Shown: positions 1 through 10,001 of the stretch, piece after piece
How positions within the stretch are numbered: position 1 is the first letter of the stretch
How the letters are laid out: each line of letters begins with the position of its first letter
Assembly: GCF_016775475.1 (NCBI RefSeq)
Contig: NZ_JAEUXJ010000007.1
Span: 186,001-250,000 of the forward strand
Direction of reading: 5' to 3'
Length of the DNA: 64,000 nt
Source: Belnapia mucosa
GTDB lineage: Bacteria > Pseudomonadota > Alphaproteobacteria > Acetobacterales > Acetobacteraceae
Made by a program: the position numbers and the translations under genes
Notes under the pieces: generated by a model
The model's input: the letters and a program-made list of their open reading frames with translations, nothing else
Told to the model about the DNA's origin: nothing
Databases searched by the model: none

Positions 1-122
1 TTCCGCGGCCAGGGCGGCACCTCCAGCGGATCGGCGCGGCGGGTCTGGCCGGCGGCGGGGCCGCCGAGGGCGAGGAGGCCGAGCGCGAGCAGGGCGACCG
101 GGCTGGCGTGGCGGGCGCTCAT
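1..122 (-). CDS. cpaC: 5' end of probable pilus secretin CpaC (partial, runs off the left edge)
   Basis: Only the first 40 codons lie in the window. They encode a basic N-terminus, a leucine/alanine-rich hydrophobic core and an AAG-Q junction near residue 26, which is a classical signal peptide. The ATG overlaps the TGA of cpaB (ATGA), so the two are translationally coupled. In Flp/tad clusters the gene after cpaB normally encodes the outer-membrane secretin CpaC/RcpA. The assignment rests on this position and the signal peptide, because no secretin domain is visible here. Confidence 0.6.
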   Translation of the reverse strand, partial: MSARHASPVALLALGLLALGGPAAGQTRRADPLEVPPWPR

Positions 123-961
123 CGAAAGATCACTTCCTGCTGCTCGTCGCCCTGGATGATCTTCATCCGGACCCCGTGGGAGATCGAGCGGGCCAGGGCG
201 GGCGAGACATCGGCGCCGAAGACCGGGCTGCCGCCAGTGGCGATCTCGAGGCCAGGCTTCTCGATGGCGCGGACGGCCAGCGAGATGCGGCCGAGCCGGC
301 TGGCGACGACGACGCGCTCCGCCTGCTCGGCTGTCACTTCCAGCGTCACGGTGCGGGCGACGCCGGGCGAGGTCTCGCCCGTATTGGCGCCGCGGGTGAA
401 GAGCTGGTCCACGGCGATGACGCGGACATCGCTCAGGACGGTCTCGCCGACCACCCGCGTCGCCAGCGGCGCGTCATTCGCCGCCAGTTCCTGGGTGAGG
501 ATCAGGTCCACCTGGTCGCCGGGCCAGATCAGCCCGGCGGCGCCCGTCACCACATCGACGCCGACCGAGACGGCGCGCGAGCCCGGGCGCAGCACGGCGG
601 CGAGGAAGCCGCGGTCGCGCGGGCGCAGCATATCGGCCCGGCGCAGCGGCATCCCCGGCTCGACATAGCGGCGCATCAGCGCGCCCTGGAGTTCGGCGCG
701 GGTGGCGTCCGTGATCGCATCCTCGGGCGCCGCCTCGGGCGCCATCTCGCGCAGGGTGATGTCAGCGTCCTTCAGCAGGGTGCCGGCGGGCAGCGGGCGG
801 CTGGCCAGGGCGACGGAGATGCGGGCCGGCGGCGGGGCCGGCGGTGCCTCGGCGACCGCAGCCGGCGCGGTGCGGCGTGGCGCGAGGAGCTGGTAGCCAA
901 GCCCGCCCAGGCCGATGGCGCTGAGCATGAGGGAGAAGATGACCAGCAGGCGGAGATACAT
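119..961 (-). CDS. cpaB: Flp pilus assembly protein CpaB/RcpC
   Basis: This 280-residue protein should help assemble the Flp (tight adherence) pilus in the periplasm, next to the secretin. Residues 5-27 form one N-terminal membrane anchor. An alanine/proline linker follows, then a SAF-type domain from about residue 47 (a 'SRPLPAGTLL' stretch) and the RcpC/CpaB core from about residue 125 (a 'PGDQVDLILT' stretch). Length and order fit the family. Its start lies 3 nt after the cpaA stop and its stop overlaps the cpaC start, so it sits inside one operon, flp-cpaA-cpaB-cpaC. Confidence 0.88.
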   Translation of the reverse strand: MYLRLLVIFSLMLSAIGLGGLGYQLLAPRRTAPAAVAEAPPAPPPARISVALASRPLPAGTLLKDADITLREMAPEAAPEDAITDATRAELQGALMRRYVEPGMPLRRADMLRPRDRGFLAAVLRPGSRAVSVGVDVVTGAAGLIWPGDQVDLILTQELAANDAPLATRVVGETVLSDVRVIAVDQLFTRGANTGETSPGVARTVTLEVTAEQAERVVVASRLGRISLAVRAIEKPGLEIATGGSPVFGADVSPALARSISHGVRMKIIQGDEQQEVIFR

Positions 962-964
962 CGC

Positions 965-1480
965 CTAACCCTCCAGCAGCGCGAGCAACCCGCCGGCGGC
1001 GATGGCGACGCCATAGGGCAGGGGACCGCCGCGGCGGAGCCGCCAGGCCTCGACCGCCAGGACGCGCGCCAGCGGCGCGGCGGGGGAGGCCAAGGGGGCG
1101 GCCAAGGGCTGCCGCGGCGCCCGCCCGGCGAGCAGGACGCGGCCGGCGATATAGCCGAGGCCGAGCACCCCGCCGGCCAGGCTGGTGAACAACACGAAGT
1201 TCCAGGTGGTGGCGGGCGGCAGGCCGAGGGCGAGGGCGCCGGCCAGCTTGGCATCGCCGCCGCCGAGCCAGCCGCGCATGGCAAGGCCGAGCAGGACGAG
1301 GAAGAGCAGCAGCGCGGCAGGCAGCGCCTGGAACATGGCGGCGGGGCCGATCGCCAGGCGGCCCACGAGGCCGAGCAGAGCGATCAGCAGCACGATCCCG
1401 TCCGGGATGGTGCGGGTGGCGACGTCCCGCCCGGCGGCCAGGATCAGCAGCAAGCCGATCGCAAGCTTGGTCGCCATCAT
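965..1480 (-). CDS. cpaA: prepilin peptidase CpaA (type IV leader peptidase family)
   Basis: This is an inner-membrane aspartyl protease of 171 residues that should cleave the leader of the Flp prepilin encoded just upstream. It is almost entirely hydrophobic, with about five membrane segments. Both catalytic aspartates of the A24 family are visible: D19 in 'GRDVATRTIPD' and D76 in the GGGD motif. It is the short form without an N-terminal methylase domain, as usual for CpaA. Two ATG codons lie in tandem and the first is used here; no strong ribosome-binding site precedes it. It is 87 nt downstream of flp, across a GC-rich hairpin. Confidence 0.88.
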   Translation of the reverse strand: MMATKLAIGLLLILAAGRDVATRTIPDGIVLLIALLGLVGRLAIGPAAMFQALPAALLLFLVLLGLAMRGWLGGGDAKLAGALALGLPPATTWNFVLFTSLAGGVLGLGYIAGRVLLAGRAPRQPLAAPLASPAAPLARVLAVEAWRLRRGGPLPYGVAIAAGGLLALLEG

Positions 1481-1525
1481 GGGAATGACCGTGTGTGCTT
1501 GCGCGTTGCAACCGGGGGCGGGGAA

Positions 1526-1551
1526 CCGGCCCGGCCCGGGGCACGGGCCGG
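1526..1551 (-). terminator. GC stem-loop between flp and cpaA
   Basis: CCGGCCCG (1526-1533) can pair with CGGGCCGG (1544-1551) across a 10-nt loop, 17 nt past the pilin stop. There is no T-run, so it is more likely an mRNA 3'-end stabiliser or partial attenuator than a full terminator. It would let pilin be made in excess over the assembly proteins. Confidence 0.4.
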
Positions 1552-1567
1552 CCCTGCCACCGGCCGG

Positions 1568-1735
1568 TTAGAGGGCCAGGGTGGAGAAGACGGTGGAGAG
1601 GCGACCACCGAAGGCGATCGCCGCGGCGCCGACGGCGGCGACAATGCCGGTCGCCAGCACGGCGTATTCGGCGGCGGTGACGCCCTTGCGGCTCTGGAGG
1701 GCAGCGGCGGCGGAAGCGATCAGGCTGTGGATCAT
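1568..1735 (-). CDS. flp: Flp/Fap-type major pilin prepilin
   Basis: This 55-residue protein is the likely structural subunit of the Flp pilus. A short basic leader ends in 'SRKG', followed by mature sequence beginning VTAAEY. That places the invariant glutamate and tyrosine at mature positions 5 and 6, as in Flp pilins, and a hydrophobic helix runs to residue 42. Processing is expected after G18 by the adjacent CpaA. A good ribosome-binding site (AGGAAGG, 8 nt spacer) precedes the ATG. It is the first gene of the pilus operon. Confidence 0.9.
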   Translation of the reverse strand: MIHSLIASAAAALQSRKGVTAAEYAVLATGIVAAVGAAAIAFGGRLSTVFSTLAL

Positions 1736-2417
1736 GACGCGGACCTTCCTGGTTGGGGTTGTCGGCTGGCCTCGCCCGGCGCTGTCTCATGCCCTGGGCT
1801 TGGTCGCCGATGGACACGCAAAAGTTGTTCGCGCTCCATGCACTACAACTTATGATAGATTTTAACGCCGAGTCAACGGACCAGAGAAGCGATACCGGTC
1901 CGGGCCTTACCGAGATCCTGCCGCCAGGATTTGGCGACAGGGCGTCTCACCGGAAGGCCAAGCGAGTTAAAGCACAGGTCGACGCAACTTAAGGTAGAGG
2001 TAAATTTGCCTGTCTCCCGTGCAGATCGCCTGAAAACAGATCTTGTTGCGGCGCGCAAAAGGCGGTTCATCCGCAGCTTAGGGGCGAAGGTTAAGGAACT
2101 GAGGTGATCCACAACCTGTGGTGGCGGATTTCTTCCGGCCATTGGTGTTGCGGTTGTGCTTCGACAAGATGCTGGATGGTCGGCTCTTTCCTTGGGTTCG
2201 TCTCAACAAGAGAGCCAGTCCGCGGTAGGCGAGCTTGGCGGTCCCCTGGCCCCGAACCGGCCCTCGGTCGCTATCGCCGCGGTCGCGACGACCTGCCACC
2301 GGCGCCGGTGATCGTGCCCGGATTCAAGGGCAGATGAGGTTGAGTATTTCCGCGAGGTCGCCATCCTGCTGCACCGCAGCGAACCGGTCCGCCGACCGGC
2401 GCCCCTGGAGCCAGCCC
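1736..2417. other. intergenic region between flp and isocitrate dehydrogenase
   Basis: These 682 nt separate two divergent genes and are visibly richer in A+T from about 1820 to 2110 than the surroundings. Overlapping open frames exist on both strands, but none has a recognisable domain or convincing start, so no gene is called. It holds a candidate flp promoter (1849-1876) and should also hold the isocitrate dehydrogenase promoter, which was not located. Confidence 0.5.
1849..1876 (-). promoter_or_regulatory. candidate sigma-70-type promoter of the flp operon
   Basis: Read on the minus strand, TTGACT (1876-1871) is followed after 16 nt by CATAAG (1854-1849), which matches TATAAT at four of six positions. 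Transcription would start near 1842 and leave a leader of about 107 nt before flp. The assignment is by consensus only. Confidence 0.4.
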
Positions 2418-3440
2418 ATGACGACGATCCCCGCGACCCTGATCCCCGGCGACGGCATCGGCCCCGAGATCATGGAGGCCGTCCTTGCCGTGCTGGAAGC
2501 GGCCGGCGCGCCCTTCGCCTGGGACCGGCAGCAGGGCGGGATGGCCGGCATCGAGCAGGGCGGCGATCCGCTGCCGCAGGCCACCCTCGACAGCATCGCC
2601 CGCACCCGGCTGGCGCTGAAGGGGCCGCTCACCACCCCGGTCGGCGGTGGTTTCCGCAGCGTCAATGTCCGCATGCGGGAGGCCTTCGGCCTTTATGCCA
2701 ATCTCCGCCCGGTGCGGACCATGGTGAAGGGCGGCCGCTACGAGGATATCGACATCGTCCTGGTGCGGGAGAACCTGGAAGGCCTCTATGTCGCCTTCGA
2801 GCACTACATCGCCGTTGGCGACGACCCGCGCGCGGTCGCCATCTCCCAGGGCGTCAATACCCGCACCGAATGCGAGCGCATTGTCCGCTTCGCCTTCGGC
2901 TATGCCGTGCGCCACGGCCGGCGGAAGGTGACGCTGGTCCATAAGGCGAATGTGCTGAAGGCGCTGACCGGCCTCTTCCTCGAGGCCGGGCGGAAGGTGG
3001 CGAAGGAGTATGAGGGCCGGGTTGCCTGCGACGACCGCATCGTCGATGCCTGCGCCATGCAGCTGGTGCTGAAGCCGGAGCAGTTCGACGTCATTGTCAC
3101 CACCAACCTGTTCGGCGACATCCTCTCGGACCAGCTGGCCGGACTGGTGGGCGGACTCGGCATGGCGCCCGGTGCCAATATCGGCCCCGACGCGGCGGTG
3201 TTCGAGGCGGTGCATGGCTCCGCGCCCGATATCGCCGGCAAGGGCATCGCCAACCCCCTGGCCCTGCTGCTGGCCGCCTGCCTCATGCTGGACCATGTGA
3301 ACGAGGGCGCGAAGGCAACCGCGATCCGCGACGCCATCGCCCTGACACTGGAGACCGACCGGGTCCGCACGCGGGATCTGGGCGGCGAGGCCTCCACCAT
3401 GGAATTCGCCGCGGCCGTCGTCCGTCGTCTGGACAAGTAG
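2418..3440 (+). CDS. NAD-dependent isocitrate dehydrogenase (isocitrate/isopropylmalate dehydrogenase family)
   Basis: This 340-residue beta-decarboxylating dehydrogenase should convert isocitrate to 2-oxoglutarate in the TCA cycle. The N-terminus has the family 'IPGDGIGPE' signature. Also visible are the substrate-binding 'VHKANVLK' block, the metal-site region 'NLFGDILSD' and the coenzyme loop 'VHGSAPDIAGKGIANP'. The size matches the mitochondrial-IDH3-like NAD type rather than the 415-residue NADP Icd. The ATG at 2418 is chosen because GGAG lies 7 nt upstream and the family motif begins at once; the frame is open further upstream without homologous-looking sequence. Homoisocitrate or tartrate dehydrogenase activity cannot be excluded. 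Confidence 0.8.
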   Translation: MTTIPATLIPGDGIGPEIMEAVLAVLEAAGAPFAWDRQQGGMAGIEQGGDPLPQATLDSIARTRLALKGPLTTPVGGGFRSVNVRMREAFGLYANLRPVRTMVKGGRYEDIDIVLVRENLEGLYVAFEHYIAVGDDPRAVAISQGVNTRTECERIVRFAFGYAVRHGRRKVTLVHKANVLKALTGLFLEAGRKVAKEYEGRVACDDRIVDACAMQLVLKPEQFDVIVTTNLFGDILSDQLAGLVGGLGMAPGANIGPDAAVFEAVHGSAPDIAGKGIANPLALLLAACLMLDHVNEGAKATAIRDAIALTLETDRVRTRDLGGEASTMEFAAAVVRRLDK

Positions 3441-3547
3441 GGCCAGGATCGGGGACGGAGCAGCCGGTTCCATCACTTCGCCGTGCTGCATTGCGATCCT
3501 CGTTGCGCGGACGTGATGCAGCTCTACTACTGTCGGTTGTCGGAGCC

Positions 3548-3571
3548 TGGCTCCCCGCAACAGCGGGGCCA
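3548..3571 (+). terminator. stem-loop after isocitrate dehydrogenase
   Basis: CCCCGC (3553-3558), loop AACA, GCGGGG (3563-3568), extended by TGG/CCA outside a 2-nt bulge. There is no T-tract. It lies about 110 nt after the dehydrogenase stop and 140 nt before the kinase start, so it could be a weak terminator or part of the kinase leader. Confidence 0.3.
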
Positions 3572-3710
3572 GAGCGGCATTGCCGATGGCAGGGACGAGG
3601 AAGAATGACGAACCCGCTCCGCATCGCCCCCTGCCGCCCAGCCATGCCCGCGCCCCGCGGCGCGTGCTGAACCGAATCCCCGCATCCCGATCAGGCCAAG
3701 GACCGTACCG

Positions 3711-6700
3711 ATGCAGGCTACCGGCGATACGCTCGTCTTGAACGGCGCCCAGGCCCCGGCCCAGGGGATGGAAGCAGCCCAGCCGGAGGTCCTGAACAGC
3801 CTGCTCCAGGCCTTGCAGGCGGTGCGGGTCGGCGATTTCTCCGTCCGGCTGCCCGGCGACCAGCTCGGCCTCGCCGGCAAGATCGCCGATACCTTCAACG
3901 AGATCGTCGCCGCCAACCAGCGCATGGCACAGCAGCTGGAGAAGGTGGGCCATGTCGTCGGCCGGGAGGGCATGACCGGCAAGCGCGTGCAATTCGGCAT
4001 GGCGGATGGCGCCTGGGGCGAGATGGAAGCCTCGGTCAATACCCTGATCGACGACCTGCTCTGGCCGACCACGGCGGTGACCCAGGCGGTGGCCGCGGTG
4101 GCGAAGGGCGACCTGCTGCAGACCGTGCAGCTGGATGTCGATGGCCGGCCGCTGAAGGGCGAATTCCTGCGCTCCGCCACCATCGTCAACACCATGATCA
4201 AGCAGCTCAGCGTCTTCACCTCCGAGGTGACGCGCGTGGCGCGCGAGGTGGGCACCGACGGCAAGCTCGGCGGCCAGGCCCAGGTGCGGGAGGTGACGGG
4301 CGTCTGGAAGGATCTGACGGAATCGGTCAATTCCATGGCCTCCAACCTGACGGCGCAGGTCCGCAACATCGCCGATGTCACCATCGCGGTGGCCAATGGC
4401 GACCTGTCGAAGAAGATCACCGTCGATGTGCGTGGCGAGATCCTGCAGCTGAAGGAAGCCATCAACACGATGGTCGATCAGCTGCGCTCCTTCGCTTCCG
4501 AGGTGACGCGCGTCGCGCGGGAGGTCGGCACGGAAGGCAAGCTGGGCGGGCAGGCGCTGGTGCCGGGCGTCGCCGGCACCTGGAAGGACCTGACCGATTC
4601 GGTGAACGCCATGTGCGGCAACCTGACGGCCCAGGTCCGCAATATCGCCCAGGTCACCACGGCCGTCGCGCGCGGCGATCTCAGCCGCAAGATCACCGTC
4701 GATGTGCGTGGCGAAATCCTGGAGCTGAAGGACACCATCAACACGATGGTCGATCAGCTCAATGGCTTCGCTTCCGAGGTGACGCGCGTGGCGCGCGAGG
4801 TCGGCACCGACGGGCGGCTCGGCGGACAGGCGCAGGTGCCGGGCGTGGCGGGCACCTGGAAGGACCTGACCGACAGCGTCAATTCCATGGCCGGCAACCT
4901 GACCGCCCAGGTCCGCAACATCGCCGAGGTGGCGACGGCGATCGCCGGCGGCGATCTCAGCCGCAAGATCACCGTGAACGTCTCCGGCGAGATTCTCCAG
5001 CTGAAGGAGACCATGAACACCATGGTCGACCAGCTGAACGCCTTTGCCGGCGAGGTGACGCGCGTGGCGCGCGAGGTCGGCACCGATGGCCGCCTCGGCG
5101 GGCAGGCCAATGTTCTGGGCGTCGCCGGCACCTGGAAGGACCTGACGGAATCGGTCAATTCCATGGCCTCCAACCTGACGGCGCAGGTCCGCAACATCGC
5201 CGAGGTCTCGACCGCCATCGCCAATGGCGACCTGTCGAAGAAGATCACCGTGGATGTGCGCGGCGAGATCCTCCAGCTGAAGGAGACGATCAACACCACC
5301 GTCGATCAGCTGAACGCCTTCGCCTCCGAAGTGACGCGCGTGGCGCGCGAGGTGGGCACGGAAGGCAAGCTCGGCGGCCAGGCGCAGGTGAAGGGCGTGG
5401 CCGGCACCTGGAAGGACCTGACGGATAGCGTCAATTCCATGGCCTCCAACCTGACGGCGCAAGTCCGCAACATCGCCGAAGTGGCGACGGCCGTGGCGCG
5501 CGGCGACCTGTCGAAGAAGATCACCGTGAATGTCAGCGGCGAAATCCTCCAGCTGAAGGAGACCATCAACACGATGGTCGACCAGCTGAACGCCTTCGCC
5601 GGCGAGGTGACGCGTGTGGCGCGCGAGGTCGGCACGGATGGGCGGCTGGGCGGCCAGGCGGTGGTGCCGGGCGTGGCGGGCACCTGGAAGGACCTGACGG
5701 AATCGGTCAATTCCATGGCCTCGAACCTTACGGGCCAGGTCCGCAACATCGCCGAGGTCGCCACCGCCATCGCCAATGGCGATCTCAGCCGCAAGATCAC
5801 CGTCGATGTGCGTGGCGAGATCCTTCAGCTGAAGGAAACGCTGAACACCATGGTGGACCAGCTCAACCGCTTCGCCGGCGAGGTGACGCGGGTGGCGCGC
5901 GAAGTGGGCACCGAGGGCCGATTGGGCGGGCAGGCCAATGTCCCCGGCGTCGCCGGCACCTGGAAGGATCTGACCGACAACGTGAACTCCATGGCCGGCA
6001 ACCTCACCGGCCAGGTGCGCAACATCGCCGAGGTCACCACGGCGGTGGCGCGCGGCGATCTCAGCCGCAAGATCACCGTGGATGTGAAGGGCGAGATCCT
6101 GGAGCTGAAGAACACCATCAATACGATGGTCGATCAGCTCAACGCCTTCGCCGGAGAGGTGACGCGCGTGGCGCGCGAGGTCGGCACGGAAGGCAAGCTC
6201 GGCGGCCAAGCCAATGTGCTCGGCGTGGCCGGCACCTGGAAGGACCTGACGGAGTCCGTCAACTTCATGGCCTCCAACCTCACCGGCCAGGTCCGCAACA
6301 TCGCCGAGGTGGCGACGGCCATCGCCGGCGGCGACCTGTCGAAGAAGATCACCGTCGATGTGCGTGGCGAGATCCTGCAGCTGAAGGAAACCATCAACAC
6401 GATGGTGGAGCAGCTCCGCTCCTTCGCCGGCGAGGTGACGCGGGTGGCGCGTGAGGTGGGTACCGAAGGCCGATTGGGCGGGCAGGCGGTGGTGCCGGGC
6501 GTGGCCGGTACCTGGAAGGACCTGACCGACAACGTCAACCTCCTCGCCGGCAACCTCACCACCCAGGTCCGCAACATCGCCGAGGTGACGACGGCGGTGG
6601 CGCGCGGCGATCTCAGCCGCAAGATCACCGTGGATGTGAAGGGTGAGATCCTGGAGCTGAAGAACACCATCAACACGATGGTCGATCAGCTCAACGCCTT

Positions 6701-9700
6701 CGCCTCCGAGGTGACGCGCGTGGCGCGCGAGGTCGGCACGGAGGGCAAGCTCGGCGGCCAGGCGCAGGTCTCGGGCGTCGCCGGCACCTGGAAGGACCTG
6801 ACGGATACCGTCAACGTCATGGCTTCCAACCTGACGGAGCAGGTGCGTGGCATCGTCAAGGTGGTGACGGCGGTCGCCGGCGGCGACCTGAAGCAGAACC
6901 TGACGGTGAATTCCAAGGGCGAGGTCGCGGCGTTGGCCGAGACCATCAATAACATGACCAATACGCTGGCGACCTTCGCCGATCAGGTGACGACCGTCGC
7001 GCGCGAGGTGGGCGTGGAGGGCCGGCTCGGCGGCCAGGCGAATGTCCCGGGCGCCGCCGGCACCTGGAAGGACCTGACCGGCAACGTGAACCTGCTGGCC
7101 GCCAATCTCACTACCCAGGTCCGCGCCATCGCCGAGGTGGCGACCGCCGTCACCAAGGGCGACCTGACCCGCTCGATCCAGGTCGATGCGCGCGGCGAGG
7201 TGGCGGAGCTGAAGGACAACATCAACACGATGATCGAGAACCTGCGGCAGACCACCGACAGGAACACCGAACAGGACTGGCTGAAGACCAACCTCGCCCG
7301 GTTCACCAACATGCTCCAGGGCCAGCGCGACCTCGCCACCGTCGGCCGCATGCTGCTGTCGGAACTGGCGCCGCTGGTCAGCGCGCAGCAGGGCGTCATC
7401 TACCAGATCGGCGGCAGCCCGGAGCCGGAGCTGCGGCTGCTCTCGGCCTATGCCGATGACGATGTCAACGGCCATCCGGCGCGGCTGCGCCTGGGCGAGG
7501 GGCTGATCGGGCAGTGCGCCACCGATGCCCGCCGCAAGGTCATCACCGATGTCCCGCCCGAGGTGGTGCCCATCCGCTCCGGCCTGTTCCGCGCCGTGCC
7601 GCGCAGCATCATCGTCCTGCCCGTGCTGTTCGAGGGCCAGGTCAAGGCGGTGATCGAACTGGCCTCGCTGGCCGCCTTCACCGACCTCCAGCTCTCCTTC
7701 CTCGAACAGCTGACGGCCAGCATCGGCATCGTGCTGAACAGCATCGAGGCGACGATGCAGACCGAAGGCCTGCTGACCCAGTCGCAGCAGCTCGCGGCCG
7801 AGCTGCAGACCCAGCAGCGCGAGTTGCAGCAGACCAATGAGCAGCTGGAGCAGAAGGCGCAGCAGCTTGCCGAGCGCAATGTCGAGGTGGAGCGCAAGAA
7901 CCAGGAGATCGAGCAGGCCCGCCGCGCGCTGGAGGAGAAGGCGACCGAGCTGGCCCTGACCTCCAAATACAAGTCCGAGTTCCTCGCCAACATGTCGCAT
8001 GAGCTGCGGACGCCGCTGAACAGCATCCTGATCCTCGGCCAGCAGCTCGCCGATAATGCCGATGGCAATCTGAGCGGCCGGCAGGTGGAATTCGCCCGCA
8101 CCATCCATGGCGCCGGCACCGACCTGCTGAACCTCATTAGCGACATCCTCGACCTGTCGAAGATCGAATCCGGCACCGTCTCGGTCGATGCCGAGGAGAT
8201 CTACTTCTCCAACCTGCTGGAAATGATGGCCCGGCCCTTCCGGCATGAGGCCGAGGGGCGCGGCCTGTCCTTCGACATCCAGCTCGACCCGCGGCTGCCG
8301 CGCAGCATGATCACCGACAGCAAGCGGTTGCAGCAGGTGCTGAAGAACCTGCTCTCCAACGCCTTCAAATTCACCGAACATGGCGGCGTCCGCCTGACCG
8401 TGGCGCCGGCGGCGGATAGCTGGGCGGCGGACCATCCGGTGCTGAAGCACGCCCCGGCCGTCGTCGCCTTCGAGGTCTCGGATACCGGCATCGGCATCCC
8501 GCCCGAGAAGCAGAAGATCATCTTCGAAGCCTTCCAGCAGGCCGATGCCAGCACCAGCCGCAAATATGGCGGCACCGGCCTCGGCCTCGCCATCAGCCGC
8601 GAGCTGTCGAACCTGCTCGGCGGCGAGATCCAGCTGCGCAGCACGCCGGGCGCCGGCAGCACCTTCACCCTCTATCTGCCGCTGAAATATGCCGGTGCGC
8701 CGGCGCCCACGATCAGCCTGCCCCCGCGCAACCCGACCCAGGCCGGGGCGCGGCTGCTGACCGAACGCCCGCTGGAAGTGGTGCCGGACGACCGGGAGGT
8801 GATCCAGCCCGGGGATTCCATCCTGCTGGTGGTGGAGGACGACCAGCACTACGCCCGTGTCGTCGCCGACCTGGCGCGCGACAACGGCTTCAAGGTGCTG
8901 GTCGCCGGCCGCGGCGCCGATGCCCTGGCGCTGGCGCGCGAATACCGGCCGACCGCCGTCTCGCTGGATGTCTTCCTGCCTGATATGCTCGGCTGGACCG
9001 TGCTCAGCCAGCTCAAGCAGGATCCCGAGACGCGTCATATCCCGGTGCAGATCGTGACACTGGAGGAGGACCGGCAGCATGGCCTGGCGCGCGGCGCCTT
9101 CGCCTTCATGACCAAACCGACCTCGACCGAAGGCCTGACCGGCGCGCTCACCCGCATCAAGAATTTCGCCCAGCCGCGCCGGCGCCGCCTCCTCGTCGTC
9201 GAGGACAACCCGATGGAGCAGCTCAGCATTGCCGAGCTGCTGGGCCATGACGATGTCGATATCGAGATCGCCGATACCGGCGCCGGCGCCCTCGCCCTGC
9301 TGCGCGAACGGCCGGTGGACTGCATGGTCCTCGACCTCCGCCTGCCCGACATCTCGGGCTTCGAGGTGCTGCAGCAGATCAGCGCCGATGAGACGCTGCG
9401 CGACCTCCCCGTCGTCGTCTTCACCGGGCGGGAGCTCTCGCCGGAGGAGGATGCGCGGCTGCACGATGTCGCCCGCAGCGTGGTGGTGAAAGGCGTCGAA
9501 TCGCCCGAGCGGCTGCTGGACGAGACGGCGCTCTTCCTCCATCGCATCGTCTCCGACCTGCCGCCGGCCAAGCAGCGCATGCTGGAGAGGCTGCACAGCT
9601 CGGACGAGGATCTGGTCGGCAGCACCGTGTTGCTGGTCGATGACGATGCGCGCAACATCTTCGCCCTCAGCTCCGTCCTCGAGCGGCGCGGCATGCGGGT

Positions 9701-9986
9701 GCTGACCGCGACCACGGGCAGCGAGGCGATCTCGCTGCTCGGCTCCGTCTCCAATGTGGCGATCGTGCTGATGGACATCATGATGCCGGGGATGGATGGC
9801 TACGAGACGATCCAGGTCATCCGCTCCGACCCGCAATTCCGCCGGCTGCCGATCATCGCCCTCACCGCCAAGGCGATGAAGGGCGACCGGGAGAAGTGCC
9901 TGGAAGCCGGCGCCTCCGACTACCTCGCCAAGCCGGTGAATACCGAACAGCTCCTCTCCGCCCTGCGGATGTGGCTGCACCGGTAG
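3711..9986 (+). CDS. giant soluble poly-HAMP hybrid histidine kinase with three receiver domains
   Basis: This 2091-residue signalling protein has no transmembrane segment or signal peptide, so it is probably cytosolic. Order: N-terminal HAMP-like helices (about 20-170); eleven 92-residue HAMP-type repeats (171-1182); a GAF-like domain (about 1200-1350); a glutamine/glutamate-rich coiled coil (about 1350-1420); HisKA with phospho-acceptor H1430 in '[11 protein letters not shown]'; HATPase_c to about 1660. Three receivers follow with acceptor aspartates D1753, D1875 and D2022. The plan resembles fungal group III (Nik1/Os-1) osmosensing kinases and their bacterial relatives. AAGGA sits 8 nt before the ATG. 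Its stop is 15 nt before the next kinase start, suggesting one phosphorelay operon. The stimulus is unknown. Confidence 0.9.
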   Translation: MQATGDTLVLNGAQAPAQGMEAAQPEVLNSLLQALQAVRVGDFSVRLPGDQLGLAGKIADTFNEIVAANQRMAQQLEKVGHVVGREGMTGKRVQFGMADGAWGEMEASVNTLIDDLLWPTTAVTQAVAAVAKGDLLQTVQLDVDGRPLKGEFLRSATIVNTMIKQLSVFTSEVTRVAREVGTDGKLGGQAQVREVTGVWKDLTESVNSMASNLTAQVRNIADVTIAVANGDLSKKITVDVRGEILQLKEAINTMVDQLRSFASEVTRVAREVGTEGKLGGQALVPGVAGTWKDLTDSVNAMCGNLTAQVRNIAQVTTAVARGDLSRKITVDVRGEILELKDTINTMVDQLNGFASEVTRVAREVGTDGRLGGQAQVPGVAGTWKDLTDSVNSMAGNLTAQVRNIAEVATAIAGGDLSRKITVNVSGEILQLKETMNTMVDQLNAFAGEVTRVAREVGTDGRLGGQANVLGVAGTWKDLTESVNSMASNLTAQVRNIAEVSTAIANGDLSKKITVDVRGEILQLKETINTTVDQLNAFASEVTRVAREVGTEGKLGGQAQVKGVAGTWKDLTDSVNSMASNLTAQVRNIAEVATAVARGDLSKKITVNVSGEILQLKETINTMVDQLNAFAGEVTRVAREVGTDGRLGGQAVVPGVAGTWKDLTESVNSMASNLTGQVRNIAEVATAIANGDLSRKITVDVRGEILQLKETLNTMVDQLNRFAGEVTRVAREVGTEGRLGGQANVPGVAGTWKDLTDNVNSMAGNLTGQVRNIAEVTTAVARGDLSRKITVDVKGEILELKNTINTMVDQLNAFAGEVTRVAREVGTEGKLGGQANVLGVAGTWKDLTESVNFMASNLTGQVRNIAEVATAIAGGDLSKKITVDVRGEILQLKETINTMVEQLRSFAGEVTRVAREVGTEGRLGGQAVVPGVAGTWKDLTDNVNLLAGNLTTQVRNIAEVTTAVARGDLSRKITVDVKGEILELKNTINTMVDQLNAFASEVTRVAREVGTEGKLGGQAQVSGVAGTWKDLTDTVNVMASNLTEQVRGIVKVVTAVAGGDLKQNLTVNSKGEVAALAETINNMTNTLATFADQVTTVAREVGVEGRLGGQANVPGAAGTWKDLTGNVNLLAANLTTQVRAIAEVATAVTKGDLTRSIQVDARGEVAELKDNINTMIENLRQTTDRNTEQDWLKTNLARFTNMLQGQRDLATVGRMLLSELAPLVSAQQGVIYQIGGSPEPELRLLSAYADDDVNGHPARLRLGEGLIGQCATDARRKVITDVPPEVVPIRSGLFRAVPRSIIVLPVLFEGQVKAVIELASLAAFTDLQLSFLEQLTASIGIVLNSIEATMQTEGLLTQSQQLAAELQTQQRELQQTNEQLEQKAQQLAERNVEVERKNQEIEQARRALEEKATELALTSKYKSEFLANMSHELRTPLNSILILGQQLADNADGNLSGRQVEFARTIHGAGTDLLNLISDILDLSKIESGTVSVDAEEIYFSNLLEMMARPFRHEAEGRGLSFDIQLDPRLPRSMITDSKRLQQVLKNLLSNAFKFTEHGGVRLTVAPAADSWAADHPVLKHAPAVVAFEVSDTGIGIPPEKQKIIFEAFQQADASTSRKYGGTGLGLAISRELSNLLGGEIQLRSTPGAGSTFTLYLPLKYAGAPAPTISLPPRNPTQAGARLLTERPLEVVPDDREVIQPGDSILLVVEDDQHYARVVADLARDNGFKVLVAGRGADALALAREYRPTAVSLDVFLPDMLGWTVLSQLKQDPETRHIPVQIVTLEEDRQHGLARGAFAFMTKPTSTEGLTGALTRIKNFAQPRRRRLLVVEDNPMEQLSIAELLGHDDVDIEIADTGAGALALLRERPVDCMVLDLRLPDISGFEVLQQISADETLRDLPVVVFTGRELSPEEDARLHDVARSVVVKGVESPERLLDETALFLHRIVSDLPPAKQRMLERLHSSDEDLVGSTVLLVDDDARNIFALSSVLERRGMRVLTATTGSEAISLLGSVSNVAIVLMDIMMPGMDGYETIQVIRSDPQFRRLPIIALTAKAMKGDREKCLEAGASDYLAKPVNTEQLLSALRMWLHR
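4221..7256 (+). repeat. eleven in-frame tandem repeats of 276 bp
   Basis: The unit is exactly 276 bp (92 codons) and is repeated eleven times without any length change. Each begins [12 protein letters not shown] and contains [16 protein letters not shown] and GDLS(K/R)KITV. Units 1-9 are very similar. Units 10 and 11 diverge in the second half (KQNLTV, TRSIQV). Units 7 and 9 are nearly the same, sharing the rarer [10 protein letters not shown] variant, so at least some copying involved more than one unit. Confidence 0.97.
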
Positions 9987-10001
9987 CCGATGGAGCCCGC
10001 G

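Noticed and set aside
1873..2337. Short overlapping frames between flp and isocitrate dehydrogenase
   Set aside because: No domain, no good ribosome-binding site and an A+T-richer composition; treated as regulatory intergenic DNA.
4221..7256. Regularly spaced repeats, considered as CRISPR-like or satellite DNA
   Set aside because: The period is exactly 92 codons, there are no variable spacers, and all units are translated in frame as HAMP-type modules.
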